Assembly: GCA_018660305.1 (NCBI GenBank)
Contig: JABJKO010000209.1
Coordinates: 5,937 to 69,936 of the forward strand
Origin: Rhodospirillaceae bacterium
Lineage (GTDB): Bacteria; Pseudomonadota; Alphaproteobacteria; MPNO01; UBA2964
Length of the DNA: 64,000 nt
Direction of reading: 5' to 3'
The notes under the pieces: generated by a model
The model's input: the letters and a program-made list of their open reading frames with translations, nothing else
What the model was told of the DNA's origin: nothing
The model's database searches: none
Shown here: positions 1 through 8,151 of the stretch, one piece after another
Layout of the letters: every line of letters starts with the position of its first letter
Position numbering within the stretch: the stretch's first letter is position 1
Made by a program: the position numbers and the translations under genes

Positions 1-827
1 TAGTCGCGCTGCAGGGCTTCGTAAGCCGCATTGTCTCCCGCTAGGCTGCCGGTATGGGCGAGGGCGGCGGAGCGCCCGGTGTCGGTCCGGCCGAGTTTCA
101 GAAGCACCACGGGTTTTTTTGTGAGCGCGCGGCCGATGGCCTCGCGATACCGCCGTCCGTCGCGCGCCCCTTCCAGGATATTGATGATGACCGATGTGCC
201 CGGATCGTCCGCCAGCCAATCGATGAAATCGGCGCTGGTCACCACCGCTTCATTGCCGCCCGACAGCAAATAGTTGAACCCGATGGTCCGGTTGTGACCG
301 AGCTCGATGGTGGCGTTTAGAAGTCCCCCCGATTGGGACACCAGGGACACCCCGCCGGTCACCAAACCCTCCGGCAGGGTTGTGAAGGCGGCCCCCAATC
401 CGGCTTTCAGCCCCACCAGCCCCATGCAGTTGGGGCCGGATATGGCCATGCCATACTCCTCGGCAATGTTACTCAGCCGCTCCTGCCGTGCCCGGCCGTC
501 GTCCGTCGCCGCGTCGTTGAACCCTTCCGCGACCACGACGGCGGCTTTTACGCCCCGCCTCGCCGCCGCTTCCAGCGGCACGAAGACATTTGTATAGGGC
601 ACGGCGATGACGACGCAGTCCGGGGTTTCCGGCAGGGCCTCCATGTCCGGATAGCAGATTGCGTCATCCACCGACTCATAGCCTGGATTGACCGGATAGA
701 GCGCGCCATCAAATCCGCAGCGGATCATATTGCGATAGATTCGCCCGCCTACATTACGTTTCGGCGATGCGCCGACGATGGCGGCGGAGCGCGGTTTTAA
801 AAGCGCGTCGAGAGCATCCTTGTCCAT
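1..827 (-). CDS. Acyl-CoA synthetase (NDP-forming), CoA-binding alpha part; truncated by window edge
   Basis: Reading the minus strand from an ATG at 827 gives an open frame of 275 codons that runs off the left edge. It begins with a CoA-binding Rossmann domain (residues about 1-100, with AIVGASPKRNVGGRIYRN near the start). The succinyl-CoA-ligase-like fold follows, with ISGPNCMGL near 135 and SLVSQSGGLL near 165. Near the cut end lies LAHTGSLAG, whose His is the phosphorylated residue in ADP-forming acetyl-CoA synthetases. The family makes an acyl-CoA from the acid, CoA and a nucleotide triphosphate, or runs in reverse. The beta or ATP-grasp part would lie left of the window. The start is 19 bp after the stop of the enolase-superfamily gene, so the two are probably co-transcribed for use of an organic acid. 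The acyl substrate cannot be read from sequence. Confidence 0.85.
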   Translation of the reverse strand, partial: MDKDALDALLKPRSAAIVGASPKRNVGGRIYRNMIRCGFDGALYPVNPGYESVDDAICYPDMEALPETPDCVVIAVPYTNVFVPLEAAARRGVKAAVVVAEGFNDAATDDGRARQERLSNIAEEYGMAISGPNCMGLVGLKAGLGAAFTTLPEGLVTGGVSLVSQSGGLLNATIELGHNRTIGFNYLLSGGNEAVVTSADFIDWLADDPGTSVIINILEGARDGRRYREAIGRALTKKPVVLLKLGRTDTGRSAALAHTGSLAGDNAAYEALQRD

Positions 828-846
828 GGCTGTATTCGGCCAGGTC

Positions 847-1941
847 TCAGCCTGCGGAGCGGGCGAGGCCGCTATCGGCGCAGGGCTCAACCCCGGCACC
901 GGGTCCCTCGGGCAGATGGATCACGCCGTCCACCACGTCGATGCCTTCGAACGGATCATCGAGCAGCCGCGCGAATTCGCCGAATTCGCAGGCATACCAG
1001 ACATGGGGCAGGGCGGCGGCGAGCTGCATTGCATGGGCATTGAGAAGCCGTGATCCCACATGGGCGCCAAACCGGTAGCTGATATTGCCGGTGGCGCAAA
1101 TCTGCGCCGCCATCATCGTGTTCCACAGACCGCCCAGCTTGGCGACCTTAAGGCTCACCGCATCGACCACGCGGTGTTCCACCAGATAGGCGACCTCGGC
1201 CAGCGAGCCGGCGCTTTCGTCCGCCTCCACCGCTACCGGGACGGAATCCGTGACCAGCTTCAGTCCCTTGAGGTCGTCGATCCGCACCGGCTGCTCCACC
1301 AGATCGATATTGTATTCCGCCATGCGGTTAAGCGCGGCGATGGCATCCTTTGTGGAATAGGATTGGTTGGCGTCAATGGTGAGATGGGCGTCATCGCCCA
1401 GCTGCTTGCGGATGGCGGCGACACACGCCACATCCTCGGCGACCTCGCCATGGACTTTGATCTTGAAATAATTATAGCCCTGGTCGGCCAGGATCTGTGC
1501 CTGTTCCGCCATCTCCACCGGCGTCTTGATGGCAAGGATGCGCAGCACCGGAAATTCCCGGTTCACCACCCCGCCGAACAGGCGGTTGAGCGGGACTCCC
1601 ATGGATCGCGCCGCCAGGTCGAACAGGGCGTTGTCGATCCCGGCCTTGGCCTGGTTGTTGCCCGATAGCGCGTGATCGAGGGCGACCCGGATGGCCGCCA
1701 TATCCAGCGGATCACGATCCACAAGTGTCGGCTCGAGCCGCTCCAGCGTGCCCTTGAGACCTTCCATACTGGCGCCCATATGCGCCGTCGCCGAGGCGTA
1801 GCCGTAACCGATTGTGCCCTCATCGGTGTGGATGGAGACGATCCAGCCTTCGGTGGTCGGGCTGGCGCCCAGCGCGAACCGCCAGGTGGGGTCCTCCTTG
1901 CGCATGATGCAGGGATCGATGCCCATGGATGTGATTTTCAT
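847..1941 (-). CDS. Mandelate racemase / muconate lactonizing enzyme family protein (enolase superfamily)
   Basis: A 364-aa protein. The ATG at 1941 was chosen over longer frames because a GGGAGGC ribosome binding site precedes it and the family N-terminus starts there (MKITSMGIDPC). The C-terminal barrel carries the hallmark residues of the muconate-lactonizing-enzyme subgroup. These are the KxK pair at about K160 and K162 (YFKIKV), metal ligands at about D190 (TIDANQSY), E216 (LVEQPV) and D241 (EADES), and the opposing base at about K265 (SLKVAKLGG). Such enzymes abstract a proton alpha to a carboxylate to give racemisation, cycloisomerisation or dehydration. The neighbours (acyl-CoA synthetase downstream, alpha/beta hydrolase divergent upstream) suggest a short catabolic route for a carboxylic acid. 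The specific reaction is not predictable. Confidence 0.9.
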   Translation of the reverse strand: MKITSMGIDPCIMRKEDPTWRFALGASPTTEGWIVSIHTDEGTIGYGYASATAHMGASMEGLKGTLERLEPTLVDRDPLDMAAIRVALDHALSGNNQAKAGIDNALFDLAARSMGVPLNRLFGGVVNREFPVLRILAIKTPVEMAEQAQILADQGYNYFKIKVHGEVAEDVACVAAIRKQLGDDAHLTIDANQSYSTKDAIAALNRMAEYNIDLVEQPVRIDDLKGLKLVTDSVPVAVEADESAGSLAEVAYLVEHRVVDAVSLKVAKLGGLWNTMMAAQICATGNISYRFGAHVGSRLLNAHAMQLAAALPHVWYACEFGEFARLLDDPFEGIDVVDGVIHLPEGPGAGVEPCADSGLARSAG

Positions 1942-2056
1942 ATGTGCCTCCCGCTTGTTTGTTGCGGCGTCGAACGCGCCGTTTCTTGTGGGCGATGGTA
2001 CCGCTACAGTAGACGGAAGAAAATCGGTAATCACAGGGACCGGGAGGAACGGCATC

Positions 2057-3181
2057 ATGTTTCAATATTGGACGGAAGATACGCCGGCGGCGCGGGTCTT
2101 TTCCTTTCATCTCGTGTGGCTGTTCTATGAGGCCGTCCAGGGCGGCGCCGATACCAACGAGCTGTTTCACGCGGTCCGCAAAGTAAGGGCGGGCAATAAC
2201 GAGGACTGGTACACGGCCTTTGTGGACCTTGGCGACCGGATCAAGGCCATCGCCGATGAGGCTGTCGTCAATGGCCATAAGGTGACGGCCAGCCAGGCCT
2301 ACCGCCGCGCCTTTACCTATTACCGCTCCGCCGAGCGCGTGTTGCCGGGCACCGATGAGCGAAAAGTTCCCATGTATCACCGGACCATCGAGTGTTTCCA
2401 TGAAGGGTTCAGCCGCTCCAATCATGTCTATGAGCAGATCAAATTCGACTTCGACGGGCAGGAGCTGGACGGTTTTTTCATGCCGCCGCGCAGCGATGCG
2501 CGGGGAACGCCACCGCCCTGCATCATCTTTCCCACCGGCGCCGATGCCTTGCCGGAAGAGCAGATGTTTCGCGGTGCCCAGCAAATGACAGCCCGCGGCG
2601 CCGCCGTTTTCCTGTTCAACGGGCCGGGCCAGGGCAACTCCATTCGCCTCAAGGGCATCCCCACAATTCCCGATTATGAACGGGTCTATACCGCCGTGGT
2701 CGATTATCTGGAGACACGCGGCGACATCGATCATGACCGCATCGGACTGATCGGCGGCAGCATGGCCGGCTATTACGCGCCGCGCGCGGTCTGTTTCGAA
2801 CACCGCATCAAGGGCTGTGTGGTATGGGGCGCGCTCTATGACGTGCTGAACGACCTCTACGATCCGTATCCGCCGTTGCACGAGCAACTTCAGTGGATCG
2901 GCGGCTGTGCCTCGGATGAAGAAGCGCGCGAAAAATACGCCGCCTTTACGCTGGAGGGACAGCTCCAGAATGTGCGCTGCCCGGTCCTGGTGACCCATGG
3001 TGCGCGCGACCATATGGTTCCTGCGTCATCGGCTCAGCGTCTCTATGACGAGCTGGATGTTCCCGAAAAACAGCTCCGTATCTATGATGACGAGACCGGC
3101 GGATCCGGTCATTGCAGCGTCGATAACTGGACCCAGGTGGTCGCCTTCCAGATAGATTGGCTGCTCGACCGGTTGGGTTAG
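2057..3181 (+). CDS. Alpha/beta hydrolase, 2,6-dihydropseudooxynicotine-hydrolase-like
   Basis: A 374-aa protein. The start at 2057 has a strong GGGAGGAAC site; the frame is open further upstream but overlaps the divergent gene. An all-helical N-terminal cap (about 1-125) precedes the hydrolase fold. The nucleophile elbow is GLIGGSMAGY (Ser about 235), the acid is in THGARDHMVP (Asp about 318) and the histidine in GGSGHCS (about 352). An oxyanion-region NGPGQG motif lies near 189. The layout and length match the family of C-C bond hydrolases and esterases containing 2,6-dihydroxypseudooxynicotine hydrolase and FrsA-like proteins. It is divergent from the enolase-superfamily gene across a 115-bp gap that must hold both promoters, which suggests a shared pathway. 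Its substrate is unknown. Confidence 0.85.
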   Translation: MFQYWTEDTPAARVFSFHLVWLFYEAVQGGADTNELFHAVRKVRAGNNEDWYTAFVDLGDRIKAIADEAVVNGHKVTASQAYRRAFTYYRSAERVLPGTDERKVPMYHRTIECFHEGFSRSNHVYEQIKFDFDGQELDGFFMPPRSDARGTPPPCIIFPTGADALPEEQMFRGAQQMTARGAAVFLFNGPGQGNSIRLKGIPTIPDYERVYTAVVDYLETRGDIDHDRIGLIGGSMAGYYAPRAVCFEHRIKGCVVWGALYDVLNDLYDPYPPLHEQLQWIGGCASDEEAREKYAAFTLEGQLQNVRCPVLVTHGARDHMVPASSAQRLYDELDVPEKQLRIYDDETGGSGHCSVDNWTQVVAFQIDWLLDRLG

Positions 3182-3487
3182 GAATTCACGGGCCAGTCGG
3201 TACCCCATAAAACGGCAGTTTATAAGGCGTTTCGGACGTTTCCCGACCGATTGTCGATGGTGCCGCGCGCGCGTCGGTTGCAGCTGCCGCATACGGGCTC
3301 ACGGCGTTCTGTATTTATTAACCCGATGAGCTTTAGGTTTTTAAATCGGGATGGCGCTGTGGCGCTGCTGGTAACGGAATTGCCGAGCCGAACTGCCCCT
3401 AAAGTGTTGCTTCGGATCGTTAACGCCCAGTGCCGCCGCTCTTCATCCCAGCGGACGGAAAACGGAACCGGTTTTCAAATCGATATC
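3182..3487. other. 306-bp intergenic region upstream of the TPR gene
   Basis: No coding sequence with family resemblance was found. The TPR frame is formally open upstream to 3251, but that extension has no signal peptide or ribosome binding site and looks non-coding. A short inverted repeat (CCCGAT near 3322 and ATCGGG near 3344, around an AT-rich centre) is the only visible structure. No sigma-54 or clear sigma-70 promoter was recognised. Confidence 0.4.
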
Positions 3488-6319
3488 ATGCGGCAGAGAC
3501 TGATCCACCGTTGGCTCTTAGGCCTCGCGATATTCGCGACCGCTTTGGTGCTGGCCGGCACCGACGCATCGGCCGCCAAAAAGCAGCGGGCGCACGATAA
3601 ACATTACGAGCATGCCCTCGAGCTGATCGCCAAGGGCGATCGCAAGGGCGCCATTATCGAACTTAAGAACGCGCTGCAGGCCGATCCCAAGGATCTCGCC
3701 GCGCGGGTACTGCTGGGTAATACCTACCTCGAAGTTGAGGACGGTCGTGCGGCGGAAATCGAACTAAAGAGGGCGCGCAAAGATGGCGCTCAGGACAGTT
3801 TTGTTCTGGCACCGCTGGGCCAAGCCTATGTCTTGCAGGGTCGGTACAAAAAAGCACTGGAAGCCCTCAGTGTCGCCGGGCAAGATCAAACGACAGCCGC
3901 TCAAGTGGCGGCAATCCAGGGCGATGCGCATCTTGCTCTTCTGGACTTTAAGGCTGCCGAGGAAAGCTATCTGAAAGCGACCAAAATCCGCGCCAACAAT
4001 GCGGAGGGGCTGGTCGGTCTGGCGCGCGTGAAGATCGCGACGGACGACCTGGTCGGGGCGACGCGATATATCAAATGGGCTCTCGATGCCCAGCCGAACG
4101 ATGCGAGAGCATGGTTTACCCGAGGCGAGATTGCGAGACTGCAGCGCAAATTTGACGAGGCCCTGACACATTACAGCCGCGCCGTCGAGCTGGCCCCTGC
4201 CTTTGCACGCGCGATTTTGGCCCGCGGTGGAATACTGATCGACCAAGGACACCATGAGCAGGCCGAACCGGATATTCTGGAAGTCCGTAGACTTCAGCGG
4301 CGCAATCCCAGGGCGGCCTATCTGCATTCGATAATTCAGGTGCAACGCGGCGAAACCAAGGCCGCGCAAAATACGCTTATTGACGCTGAGCAGATCCTCA
4401 AAACCTATCCGCAAAGTTATATAGTGTCGGACCCGCCAACCCAGTTGCTTGCTGGCGTTGTGAGCTATTTTCGACGGGATTTCTCCTCCGCATACCGTCA
4501 CCTTGCCGGGTATCTTAAGCGATTCCCAAATCACCTGGGTGCACGCAAGTTGCTGGCTTCGCTTGCGCTGCAGCGCGGGGATTCCGCCCATGCCATTTTT
4601 CTCCTGAAAAACATTGTGCTGCACGTGCCCCGGGATGTCGAAGTCCTGACCATGTTGGGCGATGCCCTGATGCGGGCAAAGCGATACAGAGAGGCAACGG
4701 AATTCCTGGAGAAAGCGGCCGCTGCCGCCGGGCCGGGCTCTTCCGCATTGTCCAAATTGGTGATGGTTCAATTGCTTGCGGGGCGCGACGCCCAGGCGAT
4801 TAAAATGTTGAAAAGCGAGATGAAACGCGACGCTGATGCGGTTCGTGCGGCGATGATGCTGTGCGCCACGCAACTGCGGCGGGGTGATTTCAAAGCGGCG
4901 CTGGAGACCGCCAACAGCGTGATTGAAAATCAACCGGAAAATGCTGTTGCCCATAATCTGGCCGGCGGGGCCCATGCCGGTCTACAGAAAATCGGGGAGG
5001 CCCGGGAAAGCTTTCGGGCTGCGATCGAGGCCGCGCCACACTATCAGCAGGCGATCGGCAATCTTGCAAAACTGGAAGCGCGTCTCGGTAATCTGGATGA
5101 AGCGGCTGAACTCTATGCCTCTATCCTCGAACAACATCCGAAAAGCGGTGCGGCGATGCTCGCGCTGGCCGGCATCGATATTCGTCGGAACGAAATTGAC
5201 GACGCCTTGCGCTGGCTGGAGAAGGCTCGTGCCGATTCCACACATCGCCATGTCGCGGCGCTGCGTTTGGTACAAATTTATATTCTTGAGAATCGAAATG
5301 ATAAGGCTCTGTCGGTCGCGCGTGAGTTGACATTACGGAAACCGGGGAACCTCGAGTATCTCTTAATGCTTGGCAGAGCACGCCTTGCCAATAGGCAACT
5401 CGATAAAGCGGTAGAGACATTCAAGGATCTGGCGTTACGGGCGGCGAACGGAAAATCTCCCGCGTGGTTGCGACGCGCTGCGATCTGGCAGGCGCGTGCG
5501 CGAGACAGGGATGGCGCCCGCGCATCGTTGAGGAAAGCGCTTGAATTCGACCCCAAATTTATACTGGCGCATCTGGAGTTGTTCAAATTCGAGATGGCGT
5601 CCGGTAATTTCGATGCGGCGCTGATGCGGGTCAAGAAAATAGCGACGCTCGAACCGGGCAAGGTAACGAGCGCGGTGTTGCAGGGCGATGTCTTTATGCG
5701 AATGCGGAAATTCGATGCCGCGTTGCGAACCTATGAGGTTGCCCTCTCGAAACGTGCCCTCCCATCGCTGGCGCGCCGCGTTTATCACGCACGGCGTGCC
5801 CTGGGACGCAGCGGGTTCGTCTTCGCGGAACGCTGGGCCAGCCGACGGCCCGATGATGCGGGCGCGCAACGTCTATTGGCCAGGGCCTATGCCGATGCCG
5901 GCCGCAACGCCGACGCGCTTGGGATATACGAAGCACAGTTGAAAGGCGCACCGGGAAGTACCTCGCTTCTAAATAATATAGCGCTTCTTTACCAGAAAAT
6001 GAGCGATCCACGGGCCCTTGACTATGCTAAACGCGCCTATGACGCCGCCCCTGAGCAAGCCGCCGTGATCGATACCTACGGTTGGATTCTTGCCCAGACA
6101 GGTGAACTGGATCGAGGACTGAAGCTGCTGCGTAACGCTGCCTTACGGGCGCCGCACGCACCGGAGATCCACTATCATCTGGCGGTGACGTTTAACCAGC
6201 TGGGGAATAAAGAGGAAGCGCGGCGAGAACTTCGCGCCGCGCTTCAATCCGGTGAGCTTTTCGATGGCTTCGCCGCAGCCCGGAAGCTTTTGTCGCGGCT
6301 TAACGCGTCTCAGCGCTAA
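3488..6319 (+). CDS. prsT: PEP-CTERM system TPR-repeat protein (PrsT-like)
   Basis: A 943-aa protein with an N-terminal signal peptide (positively charged MRQRLIHR, hydrophobic stretch to about 24, likely cleavage after DASA). No lipobox cysteine is seen. The rest is a continuous array of tetratricopeptide repeats, for example HYEHALELIAKGDRKGAI and its successors. The pattern of KGDRKGAIIELKNALQ followed by DLAARVLLGNTYLE is typical of PrsT, the large TPR protein that accompanies XrtA/PEP-CTERM export systems and is thought to act in the periplasm on sorted proteins or exopolysaccharide. The assignment is strengthened by a PEP-CTERM protein gene that converges on it 11 bp away. No exosortase lies in this window, so the sorting enzyme must be encoded elsewhere. 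The ATG at 3488 was chosen because the signal peptide starts there. Confidence 0.85.
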   Translation: MRQRLIHRWLLGLAIFATALVLAGTDASAAKKQRAHDKHYEHALELIAKGDRKGAIIELKNALQADPKDLAARVLLGNTYLEVEDGRAAEIELKRARKDGAQDSFVLAPLGQAYVLQGRYKKALEALSVAGQDQTTAAQVAAIQGDAHLALLDFKAAEESYLKATKIRANNAEGLVGLARVKIATDDLVGATRYIKWALDAQPNDARAWFTRGEIARLQRKFDEALTHYSRAVELAPAFARAILARGGILIDQGHHEQAEPDILEVRRLQRRNPRAAYLHSIIQVQRGETKAAQNTLIDAEQILKTYPQSYIVSDPPTQLLAGVVSYFRRDFSSAYRHLAGYLKRFPNHLGARKLLASLALQRGDSAHAIFLLKNIVLHVPRDVEVLTMLGDALMRAKRYREATEFLEKAAAAAGPGSSALSKLVMVQLLAGRDAQAIKMLKSEMKRDADAVRAAMMLCATQLRRGDFKAALETANSVIENQPENAVAHNLAGGAHAGLQKIGEARESFRAAIEAAPHYQQAIGNLAKLEARLGNLDEAAELYASILEQHPKSGAAMLALAGIDIRRNEIDDALRWLEKARADSTHRHVAALRLVQIYILENRNDKALSVARELTLRKPGNLEYLLMLGRARLANRQLDKAVETFKDLALRAANGKSPAWLRRAAIWQARARDRDGARASLRKALEFDPKFILAHLELFKFEMASGNFDAALMRVKKIATLEPGKVTSAVLQGDVFMRMRKFDAALRTYEVALSKRALPSLARRVYHARRALGRSGFVFAERWASRRPDDAGAQRLLARAYADAGRNADALGIYEAQLKGAPGSTSLLNNIALLYQKMSDPRALDYAKRAYDAAPEQAAVIDTYGWILAQTGELDRGLKLLRNAALRAPHAPEIHYHLAVTFNQLGNKEEARRELRAALQSGELFDGFAAARKLLSRLNASQR

Positions 6320-6330
6320 TCGGTTCTCCG

Positions 6331-7197
6331 TTAATTCCTGGCCTGCCGCCGACGGTACAGAGATAACAGGCCGAGACCCGCCAGGAACAGTGCACCGCTG
6401 GCCGGTTCCGACATTGCGGTCGGCGGTGGCGTGGTGGGTTCGCAAGCGCCTGTCTGTCCCGCTGCGATACCAAGGCAGGGAATGAGAACCTTATTATCGC
6501 CATCCAGCTTATTGGGCGAAGCATGAAGGATTCCGTTGGCGAGTGCCGATGGGCCGATTGCGCCCGGTGCAAATAGCATGCCATCGAATTCGAATTCGTA
6601 CTGGATCGCCTGCTCCCACCCAGCCGGTGGTGCGGCCGGATCGGGCGATTGCGGGTTCGCGCCACCGGTGGCCACGTTGTCGCCAAAACCATTCGCCAGG
6701 TTCAACTCAAGCGATGTCGCTACGTCCAGCAGGACCGTACCATCGTTATTCTTGATGTTTGGATTACCGTCATTCTTGGCGTATTCGACCTTGACGAATT
6801 TGCTGCCGCCCGTGGTCGCAATGTTGAATTCAAAGCCGTCACTACCGACCAGCTTGGCGAATTCATGCTTCACCGGGGCCCAGTCTGTTGTCAGGACAAA
6901 AGCGTCCGGACCATAGACGTTATCCACCACCGAGATTGGTACGGTCAGATGCATGAAGATGTTGCCGGCCGCGCCGTCGCGACCGAGGCGTAGCTGGCCG
7001 GTCCGGGTAGCATTCGTGCCGCCGCCTCCGATGTTTTCGACCAGAAAATCCAGATCGAAGGTGCTGGTATAAGCGTCGGCACCGGTCACAATACCGTCGA
7101 CGCTGAACGCCGCCGCCGGAGTCGCGAACTGCAACATGGCCGCGGCAATACCTACCGCGAGCCCATTAGCAGCATATTTTTTGGTCGTTGCTTTCAT
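6331..7197 (-). CDS. PEP-CTERM sorting-domain protein
   Basis: A 288-aa secreted protein. The N-terminus is a signal peptide (MKATTKKYAANGLAVG onward, cleavage likely after TPAAA near residue 30). The C-terminus is a tripartite sorting signal: SEP in place of the usual PEP, a hydrophobic helix GALFLAGLGLLSLY, and a basic tail RRRQARN. In this system the exosortase cleaves near the motif as the protein crosses the inner membrane. The 230-residue body is rich in Gly, Asn, Asp and aromatic residues, has one cysteine pair near the end (CLGIAAGQTGAC) and resembles a beta-rich surface or matrix protein; no enzyme motif is seen. The start at 7197 follows a GGTGGGC site. A sigma-54 promoter lies about 50 bp upstream. 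Confidence 0.88.
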   Translation of the reverse strand: MKATTKKYAANGLAVGIAAAMLQFATPAAAFSVDGIVTGADAYTSTFDLDFLVENIGGGGTNATRTGQLRLGRDGAAGNIFMHLTVPISVVDNVYGPDAFVLTTDWAPVKHEFAKLVGSDGFEFNIATTGGSKFVKVEYAKNDGNPNIKNNDGTVLLDVATSLELNLANGFGDNVATGGANPQSPDPAAPPAGWEQAIQYEFEFDGMLFAPGAIGPSALANGILHASPNKLDGDNKVLIPCLGIAAGQTGACEPTTPPPTAMSEPASGALFLAGLGLLSLYRRRQARN

Positions 7198-7246
7198 TTT
7201 GCCCACCGTAAAAAAACGCGAAATTACAAGTTCCCGAAGGAATACA

Positions 7247-7263
7247 TGCAAGAACCGTGCCAA
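7247..7263 (-). promoter_or_regulatory. Sigma-54 (-24/-12) promoter of the PEP-CTERM gene
   Basis: On the minus strand the sequence reads TTGGCACGGTTCTTGCA. It contains TGGCAC, a five-base spacer and TTGC, an exact match to the sigma-54 consensus. The -12 element lies about 50 bp before the ATG at 7197, leaving a leader of about 40 nt. PEP-CTERM genes in other bacteria are known to be driven by sigma-54 with the PrsK/PrsR two-component pair, so the match is functionally sensible. Confidence 0.85.
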
Positions 7264-7326
7264 CTTTGCTCATTTGTTTGATATCAATGGGTTACAAAGA
7301 TGGTTAAACGGGTCAAAGAGGTGAAC

Positions 7327-7343
7327 TGTAAAATTATTTTACA
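7327..7343. promoter_or_regulatory. Near-perfect palindrome, candidate activator site upstream of the sigma-54 promoter
   Basis: TGTAAAATTATTTTACA has 8-base arms around a single central T. A further half-site with the same TGTAAAATT core lies at 7379-7387. It sits about 65-95 bp upstream of the -24 element of the PEP-CTERM promoter, where enhancer-binding proteins of sigma-54 normally bind. The role is inferred from position and symmetry only. Confidence 0.5.
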
Positions 7344-7372
7344 ACTTTGGGCTAACTCACCCGATTCGAACG

Positions 7373-7403
7373 AAAAACTGTAAAATTCACCGACGCAGTT
7401 TTT
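7373..7403. promoter_or_regulatory. 8-bp inverted repeat overlapping a -10-like sequence
   Basis: AAAAACTG (7373-7380) and CAGTTTTT (7396-7403) are perfect inverted arms 15 bp apart. TATACT follows at 7405-7410, 10 bp before the start of the small gene at 7421. This could be an operator or the hairpin of a short leader. No good -35 hexamer is visible. Confidence 0.35.
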
Positions 7404-7420
7404 GTATACTTGACTGAACA

Positions 7421-7582
7421 ATGAACCCAACAGATCCGGAAGAATCCGACACAAAGTCCGCCGGCAGGCCTTTGGGAGATTCTGACGACCACAAGTTCGC
7501 CCGCGTTATACGCTATTTTCTTGGACACACCGTTAAACGGGATGGCAAAAATTTGCCGGGTCCAGAGAGCGAAAAAGACTGA
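7421..7582 (+). CDS. Possible small protein, 53 aa, not recognised
   Basis: The ATG at 7421 opens a 54-codon frame encoding an acidic N-terminal half (MNPTDPEESDTKS) and a basic, aromatic middle (HKFARVIRYFLGHTVKRDG). I do not recognise a family. Three points support it as a real gene. A TATACT -10-like box ends 10 bp upstream. A stem followed by eight Ts begins right at its stop codon. The flanking DNA is AT-richer than the neighbours. Against it, no clear ribosome binding site precedes the ATG, so it would be nearly leaderless. It lies between a sigma-54-driven PEP-CTERM gene and an orphan zinc-ribbon protein. Confidence 0.4.
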   Translation: MNPTDPEESDTKSAGRPLGDSDDHKFARVIRYFLGHTVKRDGKNLPGPESEKD

Positions 7583-7608
7583 ATCGGCGGAAAACAGCGA
7601 TTTTTTTT
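7582..7608 (+). terminator. Weak rho-independent terminator after the 53-aa frame
   Basis: AATCG at 7582-7586 can pair with CGATT at 7598-7602 around an 11-nt loop, and a run of eight Ts (7601-7608) follows. The stem is short and AT-rich, so confidence is limited. Confidence 0.4.
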
Positions 7609-7635
7609 GGGATCTAAACCCTTATGACAGTGGCC

Positions 7636-8016
7636 CTACGGGCTAGGCGCGTCCAGGGCCTCCCGAATGCGGTGTGTCACATGCCAGGCCGTCTTGTAGC
7701 TGACCCCGATCATCAGGCGGATAAGGTCGGCGGTTGGCGTGATGTTGCCCGTGCCGCACAGGATATGGGTCGCCAGCAGCCATTTATGCAGGGGCACATG
7801 GGACCGCTCGTAAAGGGTGCCCACGCGCACGGTGAATTTCCTTCGGCAGGCTTTGCAATGATACCAGCCGTCGCCCATGGATTTGCCCCGTAAAGCTTTG
7901 ACCGTCTTCTGCTGGTCGCAAAACGGACACACTGCCCCGCCGGGCCAGCGCTGCGCCTCCAGATAGCTGCGGGCGGCGGTTTCGTCGACGAATATGGGAT
8001 CGGATGTTCTTGGCAT
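7636..8016 (-). CDS. IS1595-type transposase zinc-ribbon protein, no catalytic domain
   Basis: A 126-aa protein. Residues about 10-67 form the zinc ribbon typical of the N-terminus of IS1595-family transposases, with cysteines at about 30, 33, 54 and 57 (CPFC and CKAC) and the characteristic FTVRVGTLYERSHVPLHKWL. A helix-turn-helix-like stretch follows (LMIGVSYKTAWHVTHRIREAL). The protein stops there, where a full transposase would continue into a DDE-type nuclease domain. No remnant of that domain or terminal inverted repeat is seen downstream. It is either an eroded insertion sequence or a domesticated DNA-binding fragment. The frame is intact and the length close to a clean two-domain unit, so domestication is possible. 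Confidence 0.75.
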   Translation of the reverse strand: MPRTSDPIFVDETAARSYLEAQRWPGGAVCPFCDQQKTVKALRGKSMGDGWYHCKACRRKFTVRVGTLYERSHVPLHKWLLATHILCGTGNITPTADLIRLMIGVSYKTAWHVTHRIREALDAPSP

Positions 8017-8151
8017 GGCTGTTCAGTAAACTATACAGCGTGATGAGGCTGCGGCGCAGCAATTTCGTTACCGGATCGGTCTTCGGCGGTGCGTCGCACG
8101 ATCCCCTCGGTTAGAGTGGACCCATCTAAGGTGTTCGAAAGAGGATCCGCC

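Noticed and set aside
28..800. Several plus-strand frames at the left edge
   Set aside because: They are shadows of the minus-strand acyl-CoA synthetase, whose reading gives a clear CoA-binding domain.
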